Positions 7,185 through 16,157 of a DNA stretch of 64,000 nt are shown here, piece by piece. The DNA is from Planctomycetota bacterium (lineage in GTDB: Bacteria > Planctomycetota > GCA-2746535). Made by a program: the position numbers and the translations under genes. The first letter of the stretch is position 1. Each line of letters begins with the position of its first letter. The notes beneath the pieces are model-generated. The model was not told the DNA's origin and searched no databases. It worked only from the letters and a program-made list of their open reading frames with translations. The stretch covers positions 1 through 64,000 of the forward strand of contig NVWA01000084.1 of the NCBI GenBank assembly GCA_002746535.1, given 5' to 3'.

Positions 7185-8603
7185 ATGTCAGCAGAAAAAG
7201 CTATTGAAACAGCTCAACATGTCTCGCAACATGAAGTTAGCAGTGGGATCACCTATTTATTTACTTTTCTTTTGATCGCTATGATTCTGTCATTAGCATT
7301 TGAAGAGAAAATTCATGCTAAGAAATCATTGATCGTAGGGATATATGCCGTCATCGCTCTAATTCTTGGAGCATGTTTACTGCCTATGCCATTTGGAGCA
7401 GTCACCTTACCCAATGGTCATGCCATAGAATTACCTGTGTACATACCAGGAATAGATTGGGGAGTCATTGCCATCATTGTTGGCTCTTCCATTTTCGTTG
7501 ATGTGACTTCTAGATCAGGGTTATTTACATGGGTAGCCATTAAATTAACAAAAGCCTCTGGTGGCGATCCTCTAATATTGCTTTGGTTTTATGGCTTAAT
7601 GACAATTGTTTTTTCAGCGGTACTTAATAATGTAACCGCTATGATCATTGTTGGTTCACTAACAGGAGTCTCCTTAAAAAAATTAAATCGAAATAATTTA
7701 CTTCTAGGGTTCTTATTGATTGAGGGATTACTAACTAACATTGGGGGTTTATTAACTTTAATTTCTTCTGTCCCTAATATTATTGTAGGGAATGCTGCTA
7801 ACATATCTTTTATCACATTTTTTATTAAAGCCAGTCCATATGTTGTAGTTGCTACTATCATAACGATCATGATGGGAGCTAAATTATTTGGTATAAAAAA
7901 ACTCACAACAGAAGAAGACAGAAGAATTGCTAAGGAAGAAGTCAGTGGATTTGATGAGAATGATGGTATTGAAAGCAAAGCCTTTTTTAAATTTGCTGCA
8001 ATTGTTTTAGGAATTTTTATTATCACAATTGCCTCAACTTCAGTTTTACCCTATATAAAAGATTTAGGTATGGGATTCGTCGCCATGGCATTTGCCACAA
8101 TAATGCTAATAAGATTCAAATCTGAAGTTGACCAATTTTACAAATCAATTGATTGGGATCTTATCATATTTTTTATGGCATTATTTACGGTCATAAATGT
8201 TATGGAACATGCCGATGTTTTAAAACTTATTGGCGAAGGGATTTCATGGATAATTGGATCAGAAGAAAGTGCTATGGGCATTGGGTCATTATTAGTCTCT
8301 TCAGCATTTTTCTCGTCAGTTACAGATAACATACCCTTAGCGGCAATGCTTGCGAAAATTCTTACACAATTGAGTACTCCAGAAGCTTCTACGTTATGGT
8401 GGTCAGTTATTTTTGGAGCAAATCTAGGGGGCAACTTAACACCCATTGGAAGCGCTTCAACTTTAGTTGCGGTAACAATCATACACAAATATAAATTACC
8501 GATGTCATTTGGAGGATTTGTAATAAAGGCTTTGCCGTTTGCACTTGTACAAATTTTTATTGCAACATTATACGTTCTGTTTGTATTGCCACTATTTGGG
8601 TAA
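7185..8603 (+). CDS. ArsB/NhaD-type (ion transporter superfamily) membrane permease
   Basis: A 472-residue polytopic inner-membrane protein with about eleven to twelve hydrophobic segments. The segments AVLNNVTAMIIVGSL, LLIEGLLTNIGGLLTL and SVTDNIPLAAML, and the repeat GANLGGNLTPIGSASTLVAV near the C-terminus, are typical of the ArsB/NhaD/SLC13 superfamily. Their discontinuous helices contain the NxT and DNxP/GGN-T motifs. Na+/H+ antiport (NhaD type) is the most likely activity, with an anion or organic-acid carrier the alternative. It is probably cotranscribed with the upstream Usp gene (21-bp gap, GGAG in between). Confidence 0.78.
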   Translation: MSAEKAIETAQHVSQHEVSSGITYLFTFLLIAMILSLAFEEKIHAKKSLIVGIYAVIALILGACLLPMPFGAVTLPNGHAIELPVYIPGIDWGVIAIIVGSSIFVDVTSRSGLFTWVAIKLTKASGGDPLILLWFYGLMTIVFSAVLNNVTAMIIVGSLTGVSLKKLNRNNLLLGFLLIEGLLTNIGGLLTLISSVPNIIVGNAANISFITFFIKASPYVVVATIITIMMGAKLFGIKKLTTEEDRRIAKEEVSGFDENDGIESKAFFKFAAIVLGIFIITIASTSVLPYIKDLGMGFVAMAFATIMLIRFKSEVDQFYKSIDWDLIIFFMALFTVINVMEHADVLKLIGEGISWIIGSEESAMGIGSLLVSSAFFSSVTDNIPLAAMLAKILTQLSTPEASTLWWSVIFGANLGGNLTPIGSASTLVAVTIIHKYKLPMSFGGFVIKALPFALVQIFIATLYVLFVLPLFG

Positions 8604-8683
8604 ATAAATACTTCAAGATGTGATTGGAATTTCATGTTAAGCTATACACAACTACTCGATTAATTTTTAGAGATTTTATTATT

Positions 8684-8862
8684 CGTTGGGCGCGCAGGCT
8701 ATCCACCTTAAATGTTGGGTACAACAATTGGGCATTTTGCCGGCCTAATCTTTTCATTTACTTTATTAAAAAAATAGCAGATAGATTTCTGACAAAATAT
8801 TTTAATATTTTCTTTATCGCAAATATTTTTTTACGTTAAGCCGGCAAGCTGCCGGCGCTCCC
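8684..8862. repeat. GC-rich palindromic repeat remnants (GCCGGC)
   Basis: This lies in the 293-bp gap between convergent genes. It begins with a GTTGGGCGCGCAGG segment near 8685, includes a GCCGGC site at 8739-8744, and ends with a hairpin GCCGGC-AAGCT-GCCGGC (8840-8856). The local GC content is sharply above the background. It looks like degraded dispersed repeat, possibly acting as a terminator between the convergent genes. A 71-codon frame across it is not credible. Confidence 0.45.
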
Positions 8863-8896
8863 AGCTAAAATTCAACTTAATATTTGAAAAGCTTCC

Positions 8897-10027
8897 CTAT
8901 TCATACTGGATGCTATATAGTTTTTTCAAGCCTTTGCAGTCGGGGCAAGCATTTGCTAGTTTTTCAGCTTCTTTTTCTTTTGTAGTTTTTCTATCTTTTT
9001 TCTTTTTATCATTCTTATCATTTTTATATTTTGGTCTTTTCAAATGTCCTTTTCCCTTACACTTTGCACATCTTCTAGAAATATATTTATATTTTGGTAG
9101 TTTATTAAGAATATAAATTCCCATATAAATATTTTCTTTCTCTTTTAAGCTTACTTTACCCCACCATTCTAATTTTAGTTTTTCCATAATTTCTTTGCCT
9201 TTTGTACCAGTAAACAAGAAACTATTTTTTCCTAAATCCACAGAAGATTTATAAGAATAACTATTATATTTACCTTGATACCTCCCATCGTCTATAAAAC
9301 CACCAGAAAGTCTCTTTGCAAAAACACCTTTAGCACTTTTGCGGCTAATACCTATATCATCCGCTACTGCTTTTAAAATTTTTAGATGTAAATCTTGCCC
9401 TACTTTTTTATTATCTTCAGTAAATCCAATTGACCCACCTCTTTTAATTATTTTTATTTCTCTGGATGAATTCACTAAGTCTTTACTAATTTTTTTGGTA
9501 CGACCCTTAACTAAAAGAGAAAAAGACTTGTCGTCTTCTGACAAAAATAATCCTGTAATTTCATAGCCTTTTTTCATATGTAATTTTAATCCTTTAGCCA
9601 ATTCAACATCAAACCCATTGGCAATATGATTAATGGATTCCTTTACCAAAGCAATATAGGAAGTGAAAAACTTCTTACCTAAAGTTCTAACATTGACCCT
9701 TATGGCTTTTACGTCAGGTTCCTTTTCAACTACAACTTCATTTTCATTTTCATTTTCATTTTCATTTTCTTCTACAACTTTCGGTTGAGCTTTTTCTTTT
9801 ATAGAATATTTTCGTTTTAAATATTTCGTTGATTTTTTTGAAATATTGGACCATGAAATATCAATAATGACTCCTAACTCTTTATCCTCTATCTTAACTC
9901 CTTTCGAAGTAACCTTTTTAATTTCACCACTCATAAAGCTACCATTTTTCAGGATAATTTTATCTTCGGCAAATATTAATGAACATAGGCAGAGAAGAAT
10001 CAACAAAAAATAATTTCTATTACACAT
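8897..10027 (-). CDS. secreted protein with C-terminal CxxCxGxG zinc-knuckle pairs, function unknown
   Basis: A 376-residue protein with an N-terminal signal peptide (NYFLLILLCLCSLIFAED). It then has a short beta-rich segment (IILKNGSFMSGEIKKV) like the small domains that follow signal peptides in many PVC proteins. A low-complexity Glu/Asn spacer near residues 87-97 is encoded by a hexanucleotide repeat. The middle region is not recognised. The C-terminus has CAKCKGKGH and CPDCKGLKK, two DnaJ-like zinc half-sites separated by about 38 residues of Lys/Asp-rich linker. A DnaJ-type zinc centre on an exported protein is unusual. It stands alone on the minus strand, and its function is unknown. 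Confidence 0.7.
   Translation of the reverse strand: MCNRNYFLLILLCLCSLIFAEDKIILKNGSFMSGEIKKVTSKGVKIEDKELGVIIDISWSNISKKSTKYLKRKYSIKEKAQPKVVEENENENENENEVVVEKEPDVKAIRVNVRTLGKKFFTSYIALVKESINHIANGFDVELAKGLKLHMKKGYEITGLFLSEDDKSFSLLVKGRTKKISKDLVNSSREIKIIKRGGSIGFTEDNKKVGQDLHLKILKAVADDIGISRKSAKGVFAKRLSGGFIDDGRYQGKYNSYSYKSSVDLGKNSFLFTGTKGKEIMEKLKLEWWGKVSLKEKENIYMGIYILNKLPKYKYISRRCAKCKGKGHLKRPKYKNDKNDKKKKDRKTTKEKEAEKLANACPDCKGLKKLYSIQYE
9740..9769. repeat. hexanucleotide microsatellite inside a gene
   Basis: Five perfect copies of ATTTTC (GAAAAT on the coding strand) encode alternating Glu-Asn. The period is a multiple of three, so slippage would change the linker length without a frameshift. Confidence 0.9.
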
Positions 10028-10238
10028 ATTGGAATCAATCTGAATAAGTTTGAATAAAAGAGAAAAGAGAAAAGATTATTATACAATTTAGGCAAGTATT
10101 ATAAAGAAACTACCAACAGTTCATTTCTAATTAATTAACAATAAGACAACCGAATCCTAATCTAATTTTAATGCAAATCTTTAATTGATCGCTATAAAAC
10201 CCAAGATAATTTGCACATCCATTTTATAGGCTCACTAC

Positions 10239-11600
10239 ATGACAAAACCAAATTTTATTATATTTTTAACTGACGATCAAGGATATGGTGATTTATCATG
10301 TATGGGTAACACTAATTTTCAAACACCCAATATAGATAGTTTGGCTGACAATGGCATTAGATTTACAAACTGGTATTCAAATAGTCCTGTTTGCTCCCCT
10401 TCAAGAGCGTCATTATTAACGGGTAAATATCCAGGAAATGCTGGCGTAAGATCAATACTATCTGGGCACAGAACAGCAACAGGCCTACCACCTGAATCAA
10501 CATCAATAGCAACTCATTTAAAAAAAAAAAATTACCAAACATTTATGACAGGTAAATGGCATTTAGGAATGCAAGAAGCATCGAGACCTCATAGTCATGG
10601 CTTTGATCACTGGTATGGTTTTTTAGCTGGATGTATCGATTATTATTCACATATTTTTTACTGGGGTATGAATAATCCTGGGCCAGGTATCAACCCAACA
10701 CATGATCTTTGGGAAGACAATAAAGAATCTTGGGACAATGGGAAATATTTCACAGAAGCCATCACAGATAAAGCCATAAGCTACATTAAAGAATCAACAA
10801 AAAATGATCAACCATTTTTATTATATGTACCCTACAATGCACCGCACTATCCAATGCATGCACCAAAAGAATATATGGAACGTTTTTCAAACCTTCCGTG
10901 GGATAGACAAGTGATGGCGGCCATGTTAAGCGCTGTTGATGATAGCATTGGGAGAATAATGAAGGAATTAAAAGATTCTGATCTTGTAGACGATACATGT
11001 GTCTTTTTCACATCCGACAACGGGCCTTCACGTGAATCACGCAATTGGCTAGATGGAACATTGGATCCTTATTATGGTGGAACAACGGGAAAGTTAAAAG
11101 GTCACAAATTTAGTTTATTTGAAGGAGGCATAAAAGTTCCTGGAATTGTTCAATGGCCAAATGCCATTAAACCAGGTCAAGTGCTAGATGAGCCATGCGC
11201 TTCCATGGATATCGTACCCTCAATTCTTTCGGCCATAGATGTCGACTGCACTGACAAAGAGCTTGATGGCATTAATCTACTCCCTTATATGACAGAAGGA
11301 ATTAAACCAAAAGAAAGAACTCTACATTTTGAAATGGGCAATCAAACTGCTTTAAGAAAAGGTAAATGGAAGTTAGTATTAGAGGGCCGACTTGTTGAAG
11401 AAGAGACTCCTAGTGAGGATGTCTTTTTATCAGACCTTTCAGTTGATGAAGAAGAACAAAATAATCTTGCCAAAGAACAGCCTGAAATAACGTCACAGTT
11501 AAAAAAAGAGGCATTGACATGGAGAGGTTCCATCGAAGAAACCTGGGATACGAAATTTAATCCTGAAAAACAGGGAACTGTCACGCATCCAGAAAAGTAA
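10239..11600 (+). CDS. type I sulfatase (formylglycine-dependent)
   Basis: A 453-residue arylsulfatase-family hydrolase. The metal-binding start is FLTDDQGYGD (Asp12, Asp13), and the sulfatase signature CSPSRASLLTGKYP begins at Cys52, the residue matured to formylglycine. GKWHLG follows near residue 106 and TSDNGPS near residue 264 supplies further metal ligands. There is no signal peptide or membrane segment, so it is predicted to be cytoplasmic, acting on an imported sulfated sugar. The stop lies one base from the end of the convergent formate dehydrogenase gene. The modifying enzyme is not in this window: the FGE-like domain at 41714-45754 lacks the catalytic cysteines. Confidence 0.93.
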   Translation: MTKPNFIIFLTDDQGYGDLSCMGNTNFQTPNIDSLADNGIRFTNWYSNSPVCSPSRASLLTGKYPGNAGVRSILSGHRTATGLPPESTSIATHLKKKNYQTFMTGKWHLGMQEASRPHSHGFDHWYGFLAGCIDYYSHIFYWGMNNPGPGINPTHDLWEDNKESWDNGKYFTEAITDKAISYIKESTKNDQPFLLYVPYNAPHYPMHAPKEYMERFSNLPWDRQVMAAMLSAVDDSIGRIMKELKDSDLVDDTCVFFTSDNGPSRESRNWLDGTLDPYYGGTTGKLKGHKFSLFEGGIKVPGIVQWPNAIKPGQVLDEPCASMDIVPSILSAIDVDCTDKELDGINLLPYMTEGIKPKERTLHFEMGNQTALRKGKWKLVLEGRLVEEETPSEDVFLSDLSVDEEEQNNLAKEQPEITSQLKKEALTWRGSIEETWDTKFNPEKQGTVTHPEK

Positions 11601-11601
11601 A

Positions 11602-14316
11602 TTACAGAATTACTTTTTCAAAACCTACTGATGTAACTTTATATTCTGGGCACATGCTTTCCTCATCATGAGTATTAGAAGTAATCTGATTTATCATAAG
11701 TTCAGGAAAATGAAATGTTGTATATAGAACTCCTGGTTTAACTTCATCGGTTATATGTATATTAAGGATAACTTCACCTCTAGCAGAAAATAACTTGACC
11801 TGATCTTCTTCGCTAATCCCTTTATCATTCGCATCTTTTGGGTTAATCATCAAGATGTCCTCATCTTTAATTTTCAGGTTACTTGTTCGACGAGTCATAG
11901 TACCACAGTTATAATGCTCCAACAGTCTACCGGTTGTTAAGACATAGGGGTATTCCTCTTTATTGTCAACCAATTCTTGTGATTCTTTCCAATTAAAAAA
12001 CTGGAATTTACCTTTACCACGTTTAAACGAATCCACATGAATAATTTTTGTATCTTGACCACCTTCAAGAACTGGCCATTGTTTACCCATATCTCCTAAC
12101 TCGTCCCAAACAACCCCTTTAAAAAAGGGAACTACCTGAGAAATTTCTTCTAACATAGTATCCGGCTTATATGGTTTTTGTTCAAAACCCATACGATTCA
12201 TAATATCGACTATTATTTCTCCATCAGGTTTCGTACCTGATAAAGGTTCAACAACATTATTTACTCTTTGAATTCTTCTTTCGCTGTTTGTAAAAGTTCC
12301 CGATTTTTCAAAAAATGAAGAAGCAGGCAAGACAACATGAGCATATTTTGAAGTTTCAGTTTCAAAAAGTTCTTGCACGACCAACAGCTCTAAGCTTTCC
12401 ATGGCTTTTTTTACAAAATTTGAATTAGGATCTGTTTGCACGACGTCTTCGCCAATTATCCAAAGTGCCTTCAGCTTTTTCTCAACAGCAGCTTCAAACA
12501 TTTCAGGAATTTTAAAACCAATATTTTCTGGCATATCTACGCCATAATGAACTTTATAATAGGCTTGGCTCTCTGAAGTGGTTACATCAAAATAACCAGC
12601 ACCTTGGTGTGGTTGTACACCCATATCAGCAGCACCTTGAACATTATTTTGACCTCGCAATGGATTGATCCCAACACCTGGTTTCCCAATATTCCCTGTT
12701 AACATTGCTAAATTGGCTAGTAACATCACCGTTTTTGAACCTTGAGAGTGCTCTGTAACTCCTAATCCATGAAATTCCATGGCTTTGGAAGCTTTGGCGT
12801 AAGCTAGTGCAGCCGCCCGAACTTCTTTTTTATCAACACCACAAATGGCTTCTTGTTCATCCATATCAAGGGCTTTAATTTCGTTTATAAATAAATCAAA
12901 ATTTTCACAACGTTCATCAATAAAAGCTTGATCTTGTAAGTTGGCTTCAATTATGTAATAAGCCATCATATTTAAAACCGCTACATTAGTACCAGGACGA
13001 AGTTGTAAATGATGCTGAGCAAATGGTGACAACTCAATCTTGCGAGGGTCGATAATTATTAAGGTTTTCCCTTTCATGATTTCTTGCTTAATTTTAGCAC
13101 CTGTAACAGGGTGACCTTGGGTTGGATTGGCACCTACTATAAGTACGAGATCTGTTTCCTTCAAATCCTTAATAGAATTTGTAGCTGCACCTGTACCGAA
13201 ACTTTTTTGCATCCCTAAAGCTGTCGGAGCATGACAAACTCTAGCACAACAATCTATATTATTAGTACCAACAACAACTCTAATAAATTTTTGCATTAAA
13301 TAATTTTCTTCATTTGTACAACGTGCTGAAGATATACCTGCAATAGAATCTGGACCAAAATTTTCACCCAATGTTTTCAATTTATCAGCAATATAATCGT
13401 AGGCTTCATCCCAGCTTGCTGGTTTAAGTTTTCCATTGCGACGAATCAAAGGTGTTCTCAGTCTATCAGGATGTTTATAAAATTTAAAAGCATAACGCCC
13501 TTTCAAACAAGTATGTGAAGGATTCACCTCAGAATCTTCCGGAGCACGAATAGAAAGAATTTCATCATTCTTCACATTCACCTCTAAATTACAACCAACG
13601 CCACAATAAGTACAAATAGTCTTAACCTTTTTTGTGGCTTCAATCCCTTTTGAAAAGAAGACATCTGAAATTGCTGACGTGGGACATGCCTGAGAACAAG
13701 CACCACAAGATACGCAGGATGAGTCCTCAAAAGTTGTGTCCATACTTTTAATAATTCGACTATCAAAACCTCGACCAAACATACTTAAAACAAATTCGCC
13801 TTGAACTTCATCACAAGCCCGGACACATCGATAACAATTTATACATTTCGAAAGATCAGAAGTCATATAAGGATGACTCAAATCTTTCTTTCGATCCAAA
13901 TGATTTTTACCGGCTGGATAACGTTGTTCACGGATTCCAACTTGAGCAGCAACATCTTGCAATTCACAATTACCATTAACTTCACAAGTCAAACAATCTA
14001 AGGGATGATCCGTCAGAACAAGTTCAACAATATTTTTTCGTAAACGTTGTATTTTTTTAGTCTCCGGAAATATATGTGCTCCATCTACCAAAGGAGTATG
14101 ACAAGATGCAACTACCTTCTTAGGACCATCTTTTGTAAAAGACATTTCGATAGAACATACACGACAAGAACCAAAGGCTTCTAATTGAGGAGCATCGCAA
14201 AGTGTAGGCACTGAATTTTTGCCATTAATTCGCTTTAAAAACGAAAGCACATTTTCACCATCTTCGAATGTATGCGAAACGCCATTCACATAAGCAATAT
14301 TTCTTTTGGAAATCAT
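11602..14316 (-). CDS. fdhA: formate dehydrogenase alpha subunit (molybdopterin, NuoG-like N-terminus)
   Basis: A 904-residue cytoplasmic subunit oxidising formate to CO2. In order it has a ferredoxin-like [2Fe-2S] site (C40, C51, C54, C72), a His/Cys [4Fe-4S] site (HPLDCLTCEVNGNC, about 104-117), and two [4Fe-4S] clusters (CINCYRCVRAC at 158-168 and CVSCGACSQAC at 201-211). The molybdopterin-domain cluster is CTYCGVGC at 235-242. The active-site segment ARVCHAPTA places Cys361 where selenocysteine sits in other FDHs, so this is a Cys enzyme. The C-terminal MGD-binding domain is complete. It overlaps the beta-subunit gene by four bases (ATGA). Electrons should pass through the beta subunit to NAD+. 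Confidence 0.93.
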   Translation of the reverse strand: MISKRNIAYVNGVSHTFEDGENVLSFLKRINGKNSVPTLCDAPQLEAFGSCRVCSIEMSFTKDGPKKVVASCHTPLVDGAHIFPETKKIQRLRKNIVELVLTDHPLDCLTCEVNGNCELQDVAAQVGIREQRYPAGKNHLDRKKDLSHPYMTSDLSKCINCYRCVRACDEVQGEFVLSMFGRGFDSRIIKSMDTTFEDSSCVSCGACSQACPTSAISDVFFSKGIEATKKVKTICTYCGVGCNLEVNVKNDEILSIRAPEDSEVNPSHTCLKGRYAFKFYKHPDRLRTPLIRRNGKLKPASWDEAYDYIADKLKTLGENFGPDSIAGISSARCTNEENYLMQKFIRVVVGTNNIDCCARVCHAPTALGMQKSFGTGAATNSIKDLKETDLVLIVGANPTQGHPVTGAKIKQEIMKGKTLIIIDPRKIELSPFAQHHLQLRPGTNVAVLNMMAYYIIEANLQDQAFIDERCENFDLFINEIKALDMDEQEAICGVDKKEVRAAALAYAKASKAMEFHGLGVTEHSQGSKTVMLLANLAMLTGNIGKPGVGINPLRGQNNVQGAADMGVQPHQGAGYFDVTTSESQAYYKVHYGVDMPENIGFKIPEMFEAAVEKKLKALWIIGEDVVQTDPNSNFVKKAMESLELLVVQELFETETSKYAHVVLPASSFFEKSGTFTNSERRIQRVNNVVEPLSGTKPDGEIIVDIMNRMGFEQKPYKPDTMLEEISQVVPFFKGVVWDELGDMGKQWPVLEGGQDTKIIHVDSFKRGKGKFQFFNWKESQELVDNKEEYPYVLTTGRLLEHYNCGTMTRRTSNLKIKDEDILMINPKDANDKGISEEDQVKLFSARGEVILNIHITDEVKPGVLYTTFHFPELMINQITSNTHDEESMCPEYKVTSVGFEKVIL

Positions 14317-15968
14317 GATTTTTCCTTTTGAATAAAGAACTCTTCTAATTCCGGTTCAAAATAGTGTAAAATATTTTTGATAGGCAAAGGCACACCACCA
14401 CCCAAAGCACATAATGAGGTTTCCTCAAGGGCTTCCAACAAATCATTCATTAATTCTGGGTCGATCTTATAATTTTCATGACGAGATTTCTCCATCAGCT
14501 CCTGACCTCTAACAGAACCCAACCGACAAGGAAAACATTTGCCACAAGATTCTGCAGCGGTAAATTCAAATAAATGTTCAATGTACTCAGCCATTGAAAA
14601 ACTTTCAGGAATACCGACAATCCCGGCATGACCCAATAGGAAGCCACCTTCTTTAAAAGATTCAAAATCAATCGTTAAAGAATCGAACATGTGATCGGGA
14701 ATAACACCACCCAAAGGGCCACCGACTTGAATCGCTTTTACGGGAATTTTAAAGCCTCCACCAAATTCGTTTATAACTACATTTAAGGCCGTACCCATTT
14801 CAACTTCATACACACCTGGAGTATTAAAGGTGCTGTCTAGAGATACAAGCTTAGAACCAGTTGATTTAGCTGTTCCAACTTTTGCAAAATTAGCACCGCC
14901 TTTTTCAAGGATATTGTAAATAAAGGCAAAGGTTTCAACATTATTAACAATTGTTGGTTTCAAAAATAATCCTGATTCAGCCGGAAATGGAGGTCGAACA
15001 CGTACTTCAGGTCGTTGTCCTTCTAGAGAAGCTAACAAAGCTGTTTCTTCTCCACAAATATATGCTCCGGCACCTTTAATAACTTTAAATCGAAAGTTAA
15101 ATCCTGAGCCACAAATATTTTCACCTAGCCAGGCACTGTCTTCTAATTTTTTGACGGCATCATTAATAATGCGTAATGAATCAGGATACTCCATGCGTAT
15201 ATATAAAATACCTGTATCGGCACCACATATATATCCCGCAATCATCATTCCAAATAAAACCAACTCTGGCTGCTCTTCTAAAAGATAGCGATCGGTATAA
15301 GCACCGGGGTCACCTTCATCAGCATTACAAACTATAAATTTTTTATCACTCGAAAAGTTCTTACATGTTTCCCATTTAATGCCTGCCGGGAATCCAGCTC
15401 CACCTCGACCTCGTAACTGAGAATCTTTTATTTCTTGCAACAAAGAATCTGGTGTCTGAGCTAAAACATTTTCTAAAAGATCATAGCCTTTAAATTTCCC
15501 CGTTAGCAAAGGGTCTTTTAAATTACTTTTTATGGGGTATTCTTCTCGACCACTTTTAGTATGATTTTTAAAATCTTTGAAATCTTTTGTTTTTAAGCCA
15601 GAATAATTTATTCCACCGGCTTGAAATGCACCGGCTTCATGGCACCGCCCTAAACAACAGATCTCACCAAGTTCATCTTCTTTGAATTGAGATTTTAAAT
15701 TTTCTTTTAATTCTTTTTGTGTACCAGCAACAAGACAAGCTGTTCCATTACAGACATATGCTTTTTTACCTTGATTTTCTCTTTTCAAAAAATCATAAAA
15801 TGATGCCGCTGAAAGAACACTTCCTTCGCCCAATAAAAATTCTGTAGCAAGACTTTGGATGTCTTGATCAGAAACAGTACCGGTAGCTTCTCCCTTTTCA
15901 ACAAGACGATCAAATAAATTATTTTCTATTCCTTGCCTAGAAGATAATGAACTAATATTTTTTGACAT
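14313..15968 (-). CDS. fdhB: NAD-dependent formate dehydrogenase beta subunit (NuoE-NuoF fusion)
   Basis: A 551-residue diaphorase subunit. The N-terminal 120 residues are NuoE/thioredoxin-like, with four cysteines (C73, C78, C105, C109) for a [2Fe-2S] cluster. The rest is NuoF, with FMN/NADH-binding motifs GRGGAGFPAG and CNADEGDPGAYTDR and the [4Fe-4S] motif ESCGKCFPCR near the C-terminus. It accepts electrons from FdhA and reduces NAD+. It is the first gene of a two-gene operon read on the minus strand. No fdhD or gamma subunit is adjacent. The NuoG-like partner next to it, together with the absence of other nuo genes, argues for formate dehydrogenase rather than complex I. Confidence 0.92.
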   Translation of the reverse strand: MSKNISSLSSRQGIENNLFDRLVEKGEATGTVSDQDIQSLATEFLLGEGSVLSAASFYDFLKRENQGKKAYVCNGTACLVAGTQKELKENLKSQFKEDELGEICCLGRCHEAGAFQAGGINYSGLKTKDFKDFKNHTKSGREEYPIKSNLKDPLLTGKFKGYDLLENVLAQTPDSLLQEIKDSQLRGRGGAGFPAGIKWETCKNFSSDKKFIVCNADEGDPGAYTDRYLLEEQPELVLFGMMIAGYICGADTGILYIRMEYPDSLRIINDAVKKLEDSAWLGENICGSGFNFRFKVIKGAGAYICGEETALLASLEGQRPEVRVRPPFPAESGLFLKPTIVNNVETFAFIYNILEKGGANFAKVGTAKSTGSKLVSLDSTFNTPGVYEVEMGTALNVVINEFGGGFKIPVKAIQVGGPLGGVIPDHMFDSLTIDFESFKEGGFLLGHAGIVGIPESFSMAEYIEHLFEFTAAESCGKCFPCRLGSVRGQELMEKSRHENYKIDPELMNDLLEALEETSLCALGGGVPLPIKNILHYFEPELEEFFIQKEKS

Positions 15969-16110
15969 GAGCTTTAATATTCCGAAATTAGTCTGTTAGA
16001 AAAATATGACTATATTGAGTCTCAAATAATCTAATTTATAAGGATATTATCAAGAAATTTCCATTTGGAATAAATAGAAACCACTCCCTTTAGGTATAAA
16101 TATTATGATC

Positions 16111-16138
16111 AGAAAAAGAATGAGCACAAATGCTCTTT
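16111..16138 (-). terminator. terminator after the HEAT/peptidase-like gene
   Basis: On the minus strand GAGCA-TTTG-TGCTC (16122-16135) is followed by a T-rich run (ATTCTTTTTCT), 22 bases past the stop codon at 16158. The stem is short, so this is a moderate call. Confidence 0.45.
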
Positions 16139-16157
16139 CAACATACCGACAAGTAGT

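Noticed and set aside
7589..8026. 145-codon minus-strand frame, and the one at 8138-8635
   Set aside because: Both are antisense shadows of the ArsB/NhaD-type transporter gene with no independent start signals.
8624..8839. 71-codon plus-strand frame after the transporter gene
   Set aside because: Low-complexity intergenic sequence with repeat remnants and no ribosome-binding site.
14313..15968. Complex I (NuoEF) subunit
   Set aside because: It is paired by a four-base overlap with a formate-dehydrogenase alpha subunit and no other nuo genes are present.
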